A stretch of 64,000 bases of DNA from Streptomyces graminofaciens (lineage in GTDB: Bacteria; Actinomycetota; Actinomycetes; Streptomycetales; Streptomycetaceae), in NCBI RefSeq assembly GCF_030294945.1, contig NZ_AP018448.1, forward strand, positions 3,844,001-3,908,000, in the 5' to 3' direction. This document shows, piece after piece, positions 35,726-44,566 of the stretch. The notes beneath the pieces are model-generated. The model was given only the letters and a program-made list of their open reading frames with translations, had not been told where the DNA came from and did no database searches. A program made the translations under genes and the position numbers. How positions within the stretch are numbered: the stretch's first letter is position 1; each line of letters opens with the position of its first letter.

Positions 35726-36556
35726 GTGATCACTCCTGTCCGAAGAGTCACCACCCTCTGCCTGCTGGCCACCCTCGCCGCCTGTGGCACCCAGCAGCCC
35801 AGGCCGCGGCCGACGGCGACGACGTCGGCCCCCGCCGCTTCGCGACCGCCCACGCTCGCCCCCGGCCCGGCCGGGCTCACCCCGGTGTTCGAGCACGGCC
35901 CCCGTAGCCGCACGGACAAGAGCGTCGCGCTCACCTTCGACGCGGACATGACCGCCGACCAGGGGGCCAGGGCCGCCGCGGGCGAACGTTTCGACAATCC
36001 CGAGCTGATCGCCACGCTCCGGCGGCTGAGGGTTCCGGCCACCGTGTTCATGACGGGGCGGTGGGCGGAGGAGTACCCGATCCAGGCCCGGAACATCGGC
36101 AAGGACCCGCTCTTCGAGGTCGCCAACCACTCGTACGGCCACCACGCCTTCACCGACGACTGCCACGGCCTGCGGACCATGAAGGCGGGACGGATCGCAT
36201 CCGATGTCGAGCGGGCGTACCGCGCGTTCCGCAAGGCTGGCGTACGGGACCCGATGCCGTACTTCCGGTTCCCCGGCGGCTGCTACGACCGGCGTGCGCT
36301 GCGGGCGCTGGGCGCGGCCGGGGTGACGGCGGTGCAGTGGGACGTGGCGAGCGGGGACACGTTCGCGACGGACGCGGACGCGGTGGCCCGGGAGGTGGTG
36401 GAGGGGGTGCGGCCGGGGTCTGTCGTCGTCATGCACTGCACGAGCAGCGCCGCGCCGGTCACCGAGCGGGCGGTCCGGATCATCGTGCCTGAGCTGCGGA
36501 AACGGGGTTTCCGCTTGGTGAAGGTGTCGGAGCTGGTGGAGGCGGCGGCGCAGTAG
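35726..36556 (+). CDS. lipoprotein polysaccharide deacetylase (NodB/CE4)
   Basis: A 276-residue protein with a lipoprotein leader (TTLCLLATLAACGTQ, lipobox LAAC), a Pro/Thr/Ala linker, then a NodB domain: motif 1 VALTFDADMT (catalytic Asp and metal Asp), motif 2 FEVANHSYGHHAF (metal His pair), motif 3 MPYFRFPGGCYDRRAL, and later VVVMHCTSSAAPVTERAVRIIV (catalytic His). Probably a cell-surface de-N-acetylase acting on peptidoglycan or another GlcNAc polymer. GTG start at 35726. Confidence 0.93.
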   Translation: MITPVRRVTTLCLLATLAACGTQQPRPRPTATTSAPAASRPPTLAPGPAGLTPVFEHGPRSRTDKSVALTFDADMTADQGARAAAGERFDNPELIATLRRLRVPATVFMTGRWAEEYPIQARNIGKDPLFEVANHSYGHHAFTDDCHGLRTMKAGRIASDVERAYRAFRKAGVRDPMPYFRFPGGCYDRRALRALGAAGVTAVQWDVASGDTFATDADAVAREVVEGVRPGSVVVMHCTSSAAPVTERAVRIIVPELRKRGFRLVKVSELVEAAAQ

Positions 36557-36590
36557 GCCGGGAGCTGTCGCGGCGATTTACGCTGGATGT

Positions 36591-36785
36591 ATGAGCGAGT
36601 ACTGCGCCACCGAACCGTCGGCCTCGGCCTCGGCCTCGGCGGAGCCGCCCGCCGCCGACGGGCAGCCCTTCGCCGAGTGCGTGCTGTGCCGGAAGCCCAC
36701 CGAGTACCCGGAGTCGTACAAGGGGATCACTTTGTGCCCGGTGTGCGAGTGGCAGGAGGCCCAGCGGTCCGCCTGCTCAGGATGA
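36591..36785 (+). CDS. small CxxC zinc-ribbon-like protein, 64 aa
   Basis: ATG at 36591 opens a 64-codon frame. The N-terminus is Ser/Ala-rich with a repeated SA motif; the second half carries two CxxC pairs (AECVLCRKPTEYPESYKGITLCPVCEWQEA), the spacing of a small zinc ribbon. Role unknown. Its 3' end overlaps the convergent ABC permease gene by 9 bp. Confidence 0.7.
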   Translation: MSEYCATEPSASASASAEPPAADGQPFAECVLCRKPTEYPESYKGITLCPVCEWQEAQRSACSG

Positions 36786-37448
36786 GCGGCGGGTCGTGAG
36801 GGCACAGGCTCCCGCGGTGGCGGCGGCTGTGAGCAGGGCGGCTGCCGCCAGGGGCAGGACCGGGACCGGGACGGTTCCGCGTTGTGAGCCGTCCACCAGG
36901 GCGGTGATCGCCGCCCTGGCCGGGGAGCCCGCGACCACCAGGGCCAGCAGCGCGCCCAGGAGCAGCGCGGGGACCGCCTTGCCCGGCGAGCGCAGCAGGG
37001 GCCAGTTCGTCAGGGCGCCCACGGCCGTGCCGAGCAGGGCGCAGGCGAGGGCGGCGAGGAGGCCGGCGAGGCCCGCCGGGACCGCCGAGATCCGGGTCTG
37101 GTGATCCGTGCTCGTCCAGTCGCTGATGATCGTGACGAGCAGGGTGGCCCCCGCGCCGAGGAGCGCGGACGCCGAGAGCGCGACCAGGACGCAGGCCAGA
37201 TGTGCCCGGCCAGGTCCGGCCGCGGCCCCCGTACAGCTCCGTGCCGCCGGTGGCTCGTTGGTGGCACAGATCCGTACCAGCCAGGCGGAGACGGGCAGCA
37301 GCGCGGCGGCCGAGTAACCGAGCGAGTCGAGCACCGGCTGTCCGCTCTGTACGCCGACAGCCAGGAAGGCGGCGTACAGGATGACGGGCGGGAGCCAGCG
37401 CTGGGAGCGGAGGAGGAGGGAGGCCTGGTAGCGGAGGAGAGCGGTCAT
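36777..37448 (-). CDS. ABC transporter membrane subunit
   Basis: A 223-residue, mostly hydrophobic protein with about six helices (LPPVILYAAFLAVGVQ, YSAAALLPVSAWLVRICATNEP, LACVLVALSASALLGAGATLLV, LAGLLAALACALLGTAVGAL, ALLLGALLALVVAG, VLPLAAAALLTAAATAGACAL). Its ATG overlaps the stop of the upstream ATPase gene by 4 bp, giving a coupled exporter-type pair. Substrate unknown. Confidence 0.8.
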   Translation of the reverse strand: MTALLRYQASLLLRSQRWLPPVILYAAFLAVGVQSGQPVLDSLGYSAAALLPVSAWLVRICATNEPPAARSCTGAAAGPGRAHLACVLVALSASALLGAGATLLVTIISDWTSTDHQTRISAVPAGLAGLLAALACALLGTAVGALTNWPLLRSPGKAVPALLLGALLALVVAGSPARAAITALVDGSQRGTVPVPVLPLAAAALLTAAATAGACALTTRRSS

Positions 37449-38443
37449 CGGGAGCTTTCGACCTCCAGTTCTTCTGTCTCGGTCACTGCCGCCTCGGTCA
37501 CTGCCGCCTCGGCCGCTGCTGTCTCTGTTTCCGCTGTCTCTGTTTCCGCTGTCTCTGTTTCCGCTGTCTCTGTTTCCGCTGTCCCCTCCGGTGTCACGCT
37601 CACCACGTGCCATGGCGGCTTCGCTCCCAGCAGCGCCCTGAGCAGCGCGTCGGACCGCGCCTCCGGGACGGCGAACCGATGCGTGCCGGAGGCCGTTTCC
37701 TCGACGCTCGTCGCGAACTTCTCCGTTTCCTCGGGCACTTGGCCCACTCCGGACGGCCCACGCGCCTCCACGACCACGGAAGGGACGTCGGCCCCCGCTT
37801 CCGAACTCGCCCTGTTGGTACGGAGTCTGAGCGCGCCCCCGACCACCGCGTACGTCGCGTCCGGCACCCCGGACAGACGGCGGGGGTCGTGGTCGACGAA
37901 CACGGCGGCGGCCCCGGCGGCCGTGCGCTCGACGACCACGCGCTCCAGTTCCTCGCGGGCTACGGCGTCCAGGCCGGTCCAGGCCTCGTCGAGGACCAGC
38001 AACTCCGGTTCCGCCAGCAGCGCTTGGGCCACCGCGACCTTCTGGCTGCTGCCCTTGGACAGCTCGGCCATCGGTGTATTGGCGTACTCGGCGGCCCCGA
38101 ACCGCTCCAGCCACTCGTCGGCTGCGTCGGCGGCTGCGTCGCGGTCCAGGCCGTGCACGGCGCCGAGATGGGTGAGGTACTCGGCGGCGGTGAACGGCAG
38201 CGCGGCCGGGAAGCGTTCGGGTACGTACGCCGTGCGGGGGCGGCCCACGGCCCGGCCCTCCGACGGGGCGTCGATCCCGGCGAGCAGACGCAACAGTGTC
38301 GACTTGCCCGTGCCGTTCGCGCCCTCGATCCGGATCAGCGCGCCGGGCGCGATCGCCAGGTCGACACCGCGCAGGACCCAGGGCCCGCGGAGCCCGTAGC
38401 GGCGGCCGACGCCTTCGAGGCTCAGCAGTAACTCGCGTTCCAT
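37445..38443 (-). CDS. ABC transporter ATP-binding protein with a repetitive acidic tail
   Basis: A 332-residue ATPase: Walker A IEGANGTGKSTLLRLLAG near 40-50, signature LSKGSSQKVAVAQAL (variant of LSGGQ), Walker B LLVLDEAWTGLD, and the switch His in VFVDHDPRRL. About 100 residues follow the ATPase core, ending in a Thr/Glu/Ala tail built from four 5-residue units. ATG at 38443; an ATG three codons upstream (38452) is possible. Forms a two-gene exporter with the permease that overlaps its stop. Confidence 0.88.
   Translation of the reverse strand: MERELLLSLEGVGRRYGLRGPWVLRGVDLAIAPGALIRIEGANGTGKSTLLRLLAGIDAPSEGRAVGRPRTAYVPERFPAALPFTAAEYLTHLGAVHGLDRDAAADAADEWLERFGAAEYANTPMAELSKGSSQKVAVAQALLAEPELLVLDEAWTGLDAVAREELERVVVERTAAGAAAVFVDHDPRRLSGVPDATYAVVGGALRLRTNRASSEAGADVPSVVVEARGPSGVGQVPEETEKFATSVEETASGTHRFAVPEARSDALLRALLGAKPPWHVVSVTPEGTAETETAETETAETETAETETAAAEAAVTEAAVTETEELEVESSR
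37518..37577. repeat. 15-bp in-frame minisatellite in the ABC ATPase tail
   Basis: Four exact plus-strand units of GCTGTCTCTGTTTCC (37518, 37533, 37548, 37563). On the coding (minus) strand each gives five residues, the product reading as repeated TETAE. Copy changes would keep the frame. Confidence 0.95.
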
Positions 38444-38525
38444 GGGCCCCATCTTCGTACAGCCGCCGCTCGTCCGTGACCGGCGCCCGGGAAGGAAGGG
38501 ATCTTCGGCCTGGCAGACTGGACGG

Positions 38526-39260
38526 ATGAGCACCGGTGGCCACCACGACCCGAACACCCAGGACAGCCCTTTCCGGCATGAGCGGACGGCCCGCGACGAG
38601 GCGCCGCAGTTCGTGCTGCCGCTGGTCGCGAGGATCGAGAAGGCCGCTCCCCCGGCTCGTACGGACGCGCTGGAGACGGCGGCGCGCGCGGTGCTGGTGA
38701 TGCTGGCCGACGAGCGGTCGTTGGGTGAGGGCGAGTGGGCCGAGGCCATGCGGGACTGGCAGGACGCCCGGATCCGCAAGGTGGTCCGGCGGGCCCGGGG
38801 CGCGGAGTGGCGGCGGGCCGAGGCGCTGCCGGGCATCACGGTGACGGGCAAGTCGGCGGAGGTACGTGTCTTCCCGCCCGTGCCGCTGGACGGCTGGCCC
38901 AAGGACCTGGCCCGCCTCCAGGTCTCCGGCACGGACCTCGACGACCCCGAGCCGCCGGTCGCCCCGGACCTCTCCGCCCCCGTCATCTGGATGAGCCCCG
39001 ACCTCGACATGTCCGCCGGCAAGGCCATGGCCCAGGCGGGCCACGGCGCCCAGCTGGCCTGGTGGGAGCTGTCCGACGAGGCCCGAACCGCCTGGCGCGA
39101 GGCCGGTTTCCCTCTCACCGTCCGCACCGCCGCCCCCGACCACTGGCAGGCCCTCACCACCTCCGGCCTGCCGGTCGTACGCGACGCGGGCTTCACGGAG
39201 ATCGCCCCGGGCTCCTGCACGGTCGTCGCGGACCACCCGGAGCTGCGCCGCACCCGCTGA
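38526..39260 (+). CDS. peptidyl-tRNA hydrolase 2 (Pth2) domain protein
   Basis: A 244-residue protein. The N-terminal 140 residues are charged and helical; the C-terminal domain matches Pth2: VIWMSPDLDMSAGKAMAQAGHGAQLAWWEL, then FPLTVRTAAPDHWQAL, GLPVVRDAGFTEIAPGSCTVVAD. Pth2 enzymes recycle peptidyl-tRNA; the domain is usually about 120 residues, so this is a longer actinobacterial form. ATG at 38526 is chosen; the frame is open further upstream without family sequence. Divergent from the ABC pair, with about 80 bp between them. Confidence 0.82.
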   Translation: MSTGGHHDPNTQDSPFRHERTARDEAPQFVLPLVARIEKAAPPARTDALETAARAVLVMLADERSLGEGEWAEAMRDWQDARIRKVVRRARGAEWRRAEALPGITVTGKSAEVRVFPPVPLDGWPKDLARLQVSGTDLDDPEPPVAPDLSAPVIWMSPDLDMSAGKAMAQAGHGAQLAWWELSDEARTAWREAGFPLTVRTAAPDHWQALTTSGLPVVRDAGFTEIAPGSCTVVADHPELRRTR

Positions 39261-39323
39261 GGCCCTCCAGGGCCTGTTGCGAACCTGACCTTCTCGCCGC
39301 CGTACAGGTGGGCGGGCGCCCCC

Positions 39324-39344
39324 GTAACCGCTTAAACCGGTTAC
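39324..39344. promoter_or_regulatory. inverted repeat matching the core of the 21.7-kb palindrome
   Basis: GTAACCG and CGGTTAC separated by CTTAAAC. It differs by one base from the centre of the 49-bp palindrome at 21735-21783. It lies 191 bp upstream of the first DUF4142 gene, in a 275-bp gap that otherwise has no gene. Probable operator for a shared regulator. Confidence 0.55.
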
Positions 39345-39501
39345 CAGTCTGTGGCACTGCCTCCCGCCCGGTCAGCGTCGGCCGGTCACGGATCCTCCAT
39401 GCGATGGTCGCGGATTCGCCAAGCTTTTCGACTGCTGTGCCGAGCCGTTGAACAACCCCGGCTTCCCCTGCGTACTTCCCTGCACTGGCCAAGCAACAGT
39501 C

Positions 39502-39516
39502 CCAACGACCAGTTGG
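39502..39516. promoter_or_regulatory. inverted repeat in the leader of DUF4142 gene 1
   Basis: CCAAC-GACCA-GTTGG, ending 19 nt before the TTG start. The same repeat occurs at the identical distance before the second DUF4142 gene, within a leader conserved over about 35 bp. Confidence 0.65.
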
Positions 39517-39535
39517 CTTCACCCGGGAGGCACAT

Positions 39536-40144
39536 TTGCGGCGCATCAACGGTTCGGTCATCGCCAGTCTGGCACTCGTCGTCACTGTCGGGGCGCTGTC
39601 GTTCCCCGTATGGTCGTACGCCGACCGGTCGGGCACCGGACAGGCGAACATGGCGGCGGGGACGGTGAACACCAAGTGGGGTCCACTGACCGCGTCCGAC
39701 CGTGACCTGATCATCCGCGTACGACTCGCGGGGCTGTGGGAACTGCCCGCCGCCGAGATGGCCATGCAGCGGTCGAAGAGCGCGTCCGTCAAGGAGGCCG
39801 CGGACCACCTGATCGTCGGTCACAAGGACCTCGACCAGCGGGTGCGCACCGTGGCCGACCAGCTGGGTGTCGAGCTGCCGAACCAGCCGAACGAACAGCA
39901 GCAGGGCTTCCTCCAGCAGATGACGAACGCCTCGGACGACCAGTACGACCGTACGTGGGCCAATCTGCTGCGCTCGGCGCACGGCAAGATCTTCCCGGCC
40001 ATCGGGACGGTCCGTAACGGCACCCAGAACACCCTGGTCCGCCAGCTCGCCTCGGACACCAACCAGACCGTGCTCGACCACATCACGATGCTGGAGAAGA
40101 CCGGCGAGATCGACTTCGACGCCATCGCCAACGGCACGATCTGA
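39536..40144 (+). CDS. DUF4142 protein, paralogue 1
   Basis: A 202-residue protein. TTG start at 39536 with GGGAGG upstream; one N-terminal membrane anchor (GSVIASLALVVTVGALSFPVW), then a DUF4142 helical bundle outside the membrane (LTASDRDLIIRVRLAGLWELPAAEMAMQRS, VKEAADHLIVGHKDLDQRV, WANLLRSAHGKIFPAIGTVRNGTQNTLVRQLASDTNQTVLDHITMLEKTGEIDFDAI). DUF4142 has a ferritin-like four-helix shape; function is unknown. First of three paralogues, separated by 76 bp from the second. Confidence 0.88.
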   Translation: MRRINGSVIASLALVVTVGALSFPVWSYADRSGTGQANMAAGTVNTKWGPLTASDRDLIIRVRLAGLWELPAAEMAMQRSKSASVKEAADHLIVGHKDLDQRVRTVADQLGVELPNQPNEQQQGFLQQMTNASDDQYDRTWANLLRSAHGKIFPAIGTVRNGTQNTLVRQLASDTNQTVLDHITMLEKTGEIDFDAIANGTI

Positions 40145-40186
40145 TCCGAGGCGCCCGTAGCGGCGCACCCCCGCACCAGTCAGTCC

Positions 40187-40201
40187 CCAACATCCAGTTG
40201 G
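40187..40201. promoter_or_regulatory. inverted repeat in the leader of DUF4142 gene 2
   Basis: CCAAC-ATCCA-GTTGG, ending 19 nt before the TTG start of the second gene. Only the spacer differs from the copy at 39502, as expected of a retained binding site after duplication. Confidence 0.65.
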
Positions 40202-40220
40202 TTTCCTCCCGGAGGCTCAT

Positions 40221-41030
40221 TTGCGACGCTCAAAGGGCTCTATCCTTGTCGCCCTGGCGATCGCCGGCACCATCACCGCAGTCGCCTACCCCGTCTTCTA
40301 CTCGTACCCCCACCGCAATGACGCGGCGAACGCGGCCACGGTGACCGGCGACACCGTGACCACCCAGTGGGGACCGCTGACCGCCGCCGACAGAGACTTG
40401 ATCGTGCGCGTGCGGCTGGCCGGTCTGTGGGAGCTTCCCGCAGGTCAGCAGGCCCTGGAGCGGGCTTCCAGCGCCACCGTCAAGGAGGCCGCGGAGCACC
40501 TGATCGTCGGCCACACCGACCTCGACAAGCGGGTCCGGATCATCGCGGCGAAGCTCGGCGTCGAACTGCCGAACCAGCCGAACGAACAGCAGCAGGGCTG
40601 GCTGAACGAGATGACCGCCGCCAAGACCGAGGCGGAGTACAACAAGACCTGGGCGAACCTCCTGCGGGCAGCGCACGGCAAGATCTTCCCGGCCATCGCC
40701 ACCGTCCGGAACACCACGCGCAACACACTGGTGCGCCAGCTGGCCTCGGACGCCAACCAGACCGTCCTCGACCACATCACGATCCTGGAGGGGACCGGCG
40801 AGATCGACTTCGAGGACATCGCCAACAACTCCGTCGGCGCGACCGCCAGCCCGACCGGCCCGCCGCCGCCCCAGCCCGGCCAGCTGGCCCCCTCCGCGCC
40901 TCCCGTGGAGCCGAGCACCAACCCCGACACCAAGTCGACGCCGTCCCCGACGGCACCCGGCGTGGTCAACACCGGCCGCCCGGATCCCGACGAGCTCAAC
41001 AAGGAGCAGGGCGAGCCGACGATCCAGTAG
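40221..41030 (+). CDS. DUF4142 protein, paralogue 2, with Pro-rich tail
   Basis: A 269-residue protein with TTG start at 40221 and GGAGG upstream. N-terminal anchor (GSILVALAIAGTITAVAYPVF) and a DUF4142 bundle very similar to paralogue 1 (LTAADRDLIVRVRLAGLWELPAGQQALERAS, WANLLRAAHGKIFPAIATVRNTTRNTLVRQLASDANQTVLDHI). It adds a 65-residue Pro/Thr/Ser tail (TGPPPPQPGQLAPSAPPVEPS…) that may span the cell wall. The shared leader and sequence show a tandem duplication with paralogue 1. Confidence 0.88.
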   Translation: MRRSKGSILVALAIAGTITAVAYPVFYSYPHRNDAANAATVTGDTVTTQWGPLTAADRDLIVRVRLAGLWELPAGQQALERASSATVKEAAEHLIVGHTDLDKRVRIIAAKLGVELPNQPNEQQQGWLNEMTAAKTEAEYNKTWANLLRAAHGKIFPAIATVRNTTRNTLVRQLASDANQTVLDHITILEGTGEIDFEDIANNSVGATASPTGPPPPQPGQLAPSAPPVEPSTNPDTKSTPSPTAPGVVNTGRPDPDELNKEQGEPTIQ

Positions 41031-41196
41031 CCGCCGGTGGCGCGGGAACCTCAAATGTTGCTCTGAACGTCCCTCCGGCGGGGTTCGGCCCCCGATCCCT
41101 GGGCCATGACACCGTCACGCCGGCACTGGTCCGCGCGAGGAGATGACGCACAGGGTCCTGGTGCAGCCGCGACCGGCGTGACCGAGGAGGGGGACG

Positions 41197-42609
41197 ATGA
41201 TGCAGACGAAGCAGACGAAGCAGTCCACGCAGTCGATGGTGCGGCTGGGCACGGGGATCGGCTGGCGGCCGGAGATCGCCGAGGCCGTCGAGCGCATGGC
41301 CGCGTCGGCGGGGGCCGGACCGGCCGGGCGCACCGGTGTCGACTGGGTCGAGGTCGTCGCCGAGAACGTCTGCCCGGGGCACATCCCCGAGTCGTTGACG
41401 CGGCTGCGCGAGCGCGGTGTCACGGTCGTCCCGCACGGCGTCTCGCTCGGCCTCGGCGGCGCCGACCGCCCCGACGAGGAGCGGCTGCGGTCCCTGGCCG
41501 AGCGCGCGGAGGCCCTCGGGGCTCCCCTCGTCACCGAGCACATCGCGTTCGTACGGGCGGGGGGCGCGCTCACCGCGTCCCCGCTCCTGGAGGCCGGGCA
41601 TCTGCTGCCGGTCCCGCGCACCCGGGACGCGCTGGACGTGCTGTGCGAGAACGTCCGCATCGCCCAGGACGCCCTGCCGGTCCCGCTGGCCCTGGAGAAC
41701 ATCGCCGCGCTCATCAACTGGCCGGGTGAGGAGATGACGGAGGGCCAGTTCCTGTACGACCTGGTCGACCGTACCGGCGTCCGGCTCCTCATCGACGTGG
41801 CGAACCTCCACACCAACCACGTCAACCGGGGCGAGGACCCCGCGAAGGCGCTCGACGAGCTGCCGGTCGAGGCCATCGCGTACGTCCATGTCGCGGGCGG
41901 CTTCGAGCGAGACGGCGTCTGGCACGACAGCCACGCCCACCCCGTCCCGCAGCAGGTACTCGACGTGCTCGCCGACCTCGCCTCCCGGGTCAGCCCGCCC
42001 GGCGTGCTCCTGGAGCGCGACGAGAACTTCCCCGAGCCGGAGGAGCTGGAGCGGGAGTTGGGGGCGATCCGGGGGGTGCTGGAGAGCGCGGAGGTACGGG
42101 GGGCGACGGAGGCGCCCGGAGCAGCGACGGAGACACGGGGTTCGTCGGGCGCCGGGCCGGTCGAGGAGGCGGTGGTCGTGGCCGACACCGAGCCCGCCGT
42201 CCGGCAGCGGCTCGGGCTCGCGCAGGCTTCGCTGCTGTCGGCGCTCGTCGCCGGGACACCGGTGCCCGAGGGGTTCGACCGGGTCCGGCTGGGCGTTCAG
42301 GCGCGGGCCCTCGCCGCCAAGCGGTCGGACGTCGTGGCGAAGATCGCGCCGGAGTTGCAGGAGATCCTCGGGAAGTCGTACCGCCCGGCCTTCCTAACGT
42401 ACGCGCAGGGCCACCCCATGACCGGCGGCTACCGGCGCGACGCCCTCTCCTTCGCCGAGCACGTGCTGCTGGAGCAGAGCCTGGACGACGCCGACGCGCG
42501 GCGGGCGCTGCGCGAGTGGTGGCTGGAGCGCTCAGGTCCGGCCCCGCGCTCCCAGCGCCCGACGGCCCGCCTGGCCCGCGCCACCCGCAGGGTCCTGCTG
42601 CGCCGTTGA
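41197..42609 (+). CDS. DUF692/MNIO-family iron oxidative enzyme with fused C-terminal domain
   Basis: A 470-residue protein; ATG 41197 follows GGAGGGGG. Residues 14-295 are a DUF692 TIM barrel of the multinuclear non-haem iron oxidative enzymes (MbnB, TglH, BufB). Metal-ligand motifs are all present: [90 protein letters not shown]. After a variable Ala/Glu/Thr linker, residues 340-450 form a second domain ([39 protein letters not shown]) that resembles the partner proteins encoded separately in other MNIO systems. MNIO enzymes modify Cys, Asn or Asp in ribosomal peptides; no precursor is obvious. Confidence 0.88.
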   Translation: MMQTKQTKQSTQSMVRLGTGIGWRPEIAEAVERMAASAGAGPAGRTGVDWVEVVAENVCPGHIPESLTRLRERGVTVVPHGVSLGLGGADRPDEERLRSLAERAEALGAPLVTEHIAFVRAGGALTASPLLEAGHLLPVPRTRDALDVLCENVRIAQDALPVPLALENIAALINWPGEEMTEGQFLYDLVDRTGVRLLIDVANLHTNHVNRGEDPAKALDELPVEAIAYVHVAGGFERDGVWHDSHAHPVPQQVLDVLADLASRVSPPGVLLERDENFPEPEELERELGAIRGVLESAEVRGATEAPGAATETRGSSGAGPVEEAVVVADTEPAVRQRLGLAQASLLSALVAGTPVPEGFDRVRLGVQARALAAKRSDVVAKIAPELQEILGKSYRPAFLTYAQGHPMTGGYRRDALSFAEHVLLEQSLDDADARRALREWWLERSGPAPRSQRPTARLARATRRVLLRR

Positions 42610-42872
42610 GCGCCGTACGTCACGGCGGTCCACGCGCCCAGATGTGCTGCGATTAACAGAACCGTTCCCCACACACGAGCTTCACGCCCGATTCACAGGC
42701 ATTTCACGGCCTCTGTCCAGCACTTCGAGCACCCCCTCCCGCCCACTTTGTCCCCTCATCAACCCTTCCTCCGTGTACGGCAGTTGCCCTACACCGGCGA
42801 GTAACATGCCAACCTGAAGGCGAGTCCGCACCCGAAGCACATCGGCGTGCGGTGCCGCAAGCAGGAGGCACC

Positions 42873-43634
42873 ATGCGATCCGACAACCGCAGCAGAGGAC
42901 TGTTCAGCGGGACAGGGCTCATCGTCGCCGGGCTGACGGCGACGCTCATCGCGCTCATCTTCCCGATCTGGTCGTACGCGGACCGGTCCGGCACCGGCGT
43001 CGACACGCTCAACGCGTCCACGGTGACGACGCAGTACGGCGCGCTGTCCGGCCTGGACCGGGAGTTCATCACCAAGGTGCGGCTCGCGGGGCTGTGGGAG
43101 CTGCCCGCCGGCCAGCAGGCCGAGGTGAAGGGCACCACCGAGGCCGTCCGTACGGCCGGGGAGCATCTCATCGAGGGCCACACCTTCCTCGACGCCCGCG
43201 TCCGGAATGTCGCCGCGCGCCTCAACCTGCCCCTGCCCAACCAGCCGAGCGACCAGCAGAAGGCCTGGCTGCAGACCCTGAACACGGCTCAGGGCGAGGA
43301 GTACGACCGCCAGTTCGCCAACATCCTGCGCCTGGCCCACGGCAAGGTCTTCTCCGTCGTCGCCCAGGTCCGCGCCACCACCCGCAACTCACTGGTCCGG
43401 GATCTCGCCGACGACGCCAACACCACCGTCCTCGACCACATCAAGGTCCTGGAGGCCACCGGGCTCGTCGACTACGACGCGATCGCCCGCGACGCCGCGT
43501 CGGCGAGCGCGCCGCCCATCACCAACTCCCCGGCCCCGCCCGGCCCGTCGGACGACCCGGGCTCGCCGATGCCGGTGACACCGTCGCCGTCGTTCTCGCT
43601 GCCGCCGGCGGCTCGGGGGCCGGAGGAGAATTAG
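42873..43634 (+). CDS. DUF4142 protein, paralogue 3, with Pro-rich tail
   Basis: A 253-residue protein; ATG at 42873 with AGGAGG upstream, unlike the TTG starts of the other two. Anchor GTGLIVAGLTATLIALIFPIW, the WSYADRSGTG motif shared with paralogue 1, and the DUF4142 bundle (LDREFITKVRLAGLWELPAGQQAEVKG, FANILRLAHGKVFSVVAQVRATTRNSLVRDLADDANTTVLDHIKVLEATGLVDYDAI). A 40-residue Pro/Ser tail follows. It has no CCAAC/GTTGG leader motif and is more diverged. It lies between the MNIO gene and the TIGR04222-like gene. Confidence 0.88.
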   Translation: MRSDNRSRGLFSGTGLIVAGLTATLIALIFPIWSYADRSGTGVDTLNASTVTTQYGALSGLDREFITKVRLAGLWELPAGQQAEVKGTTEAVRTAGEHLIEGHTFLDARVRNVAARLNLPLPNQPSDQQKAWLQTLNTAQGEEYDRQFANILRLAHGKVFSVVAQVRATTRNSLVRDLADDANTTVLDHIKVLEATGLVDYDAIARDAASASAPPITNSPAPPGPSDDPGSPMPVTPSPSFSLPPAARGPEEN

Positions 43635-43762
43635 GCGCCGACTGTTCCCCGGCACGTCGTTTCCGACCATCTTCCGTACCGGAACGGAATCTACCGATCA
43701 CTTTCCGTCCGGATGGCGAACATCCGGTGGGGAACGGCACACCCGTCGCATAGAACACGACC

Positions 43763-44524
43763 ATGCTCTGGGTCCTCTTCCTGCTCCTCGCCTGGGCCGT
43801 CGCGGGTGTCTCCTGCATCCGGCTGTGTCTGGCCTCGATGCGTGCGGCCTCCGCCGAGGCCGACACCGACGGTGTCCCGTCCTCCGGTCGTCAACTGACC
43901 CTGTACGAGGCCGCGTTCCTCTCCGGCGGGCCCGCGCGCGTCGCCGATCTGACCCTCGTCTCCATGGCCCGCCAGCGGCGCCTCCTCCTCGCGCACACCG
44001 GCTGGGCGACCGTCGTGGACCCGGACGGGCGGGACGAGATGGAACGCTCGGTGATCGGCGCGATAGGGCCCGACGGGCAGTCCTTGATAGCGCCGGTGCG
44101 GCAGACGGCGGCCGCCGCCGAGGCCGTACGGCGGCTCGCCGATCGGCTCGTGGCGGCGGGGCTGGCCGTGCCGGACGGGGCGCGGGCGGGCGTTTCGGAT
44201 GCGGTTCGGCAGGTGGGGGGCGCCTCTGTGGCCGTGTCCGTACTGGGCGCCCTCGCCTTGGTGATGCCCTTGGGGGCGCAGGACCAGGGTGGGCTGGTGG
44301 CCCTCTGGTTCGCGTTGCCCTTCGTACTCACGGTGAGCTGTCTCCTGGTGGCACGGGTCGAGGTGCCGGGCACGGTGTGGGCGTCGGCGGCGGGGAAGCG
44401 GTTGCTGCGGAGTGCGGGGGTCGGGCGGGGCTGTGGTGATCATCAATGTCTCGCCATGGTTGCCCTGCGGGGGGTGCGGGCGGTCGAGTCGGATGAGCTT
44501 CGGGCGGCGTTCGGGTATCGGTAG
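43763..44524 (+). CDS. TIGR04222-like membrane protein
   Basis: A 253-residue protein with one N-terminal membrane helix (LWVLFLLLAWAVAGVSCIRLCLASM), the segment QLTLYEAAFLSGGPARVADLTLVSMARQRRLLLAHTGWATVVD, and two central helices (ASVAVSVLGALALVMPLG, VALWFALPFVLTVSCLLVARV). This is the layout of the actinobacterial TIGR04222 proteins, which I recall often end in a Cys/Gly-rich tail and occur near DUF692 genes. Here the tail is short and not Gly-rich, with only two late Cys (GRGCGDHQC). ATG 43763 has no strong ribosome site. Confidence 0.65.
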   Translation: MLWVLFLLLAWAVAGVSCIRLCLASMRAASAEADTDGVPSSGRQLTLYEAAFLSGGPARVADLTLVSMARQRRLLLAHTGWATVVDPDGRDEMERSVIGAIGPDGQSLIAPVRQTAAAAEAVRRLADRLVAAGLAVPDGARAGVSDAVRQVGGASVAVSVLGALALVMPLGAQDQGGLVALWFALPFVLTVSCLLVARVEVPGTVWASAAGKRLLRSAGVGRGCGDHQCLAMVALRGVRAVESDELRAAFGYR

Positions 44525-44566
44525 CGCCATGGGGGGCTCGGCCGTTGGTCGGCTGCGGTGCTTCGC

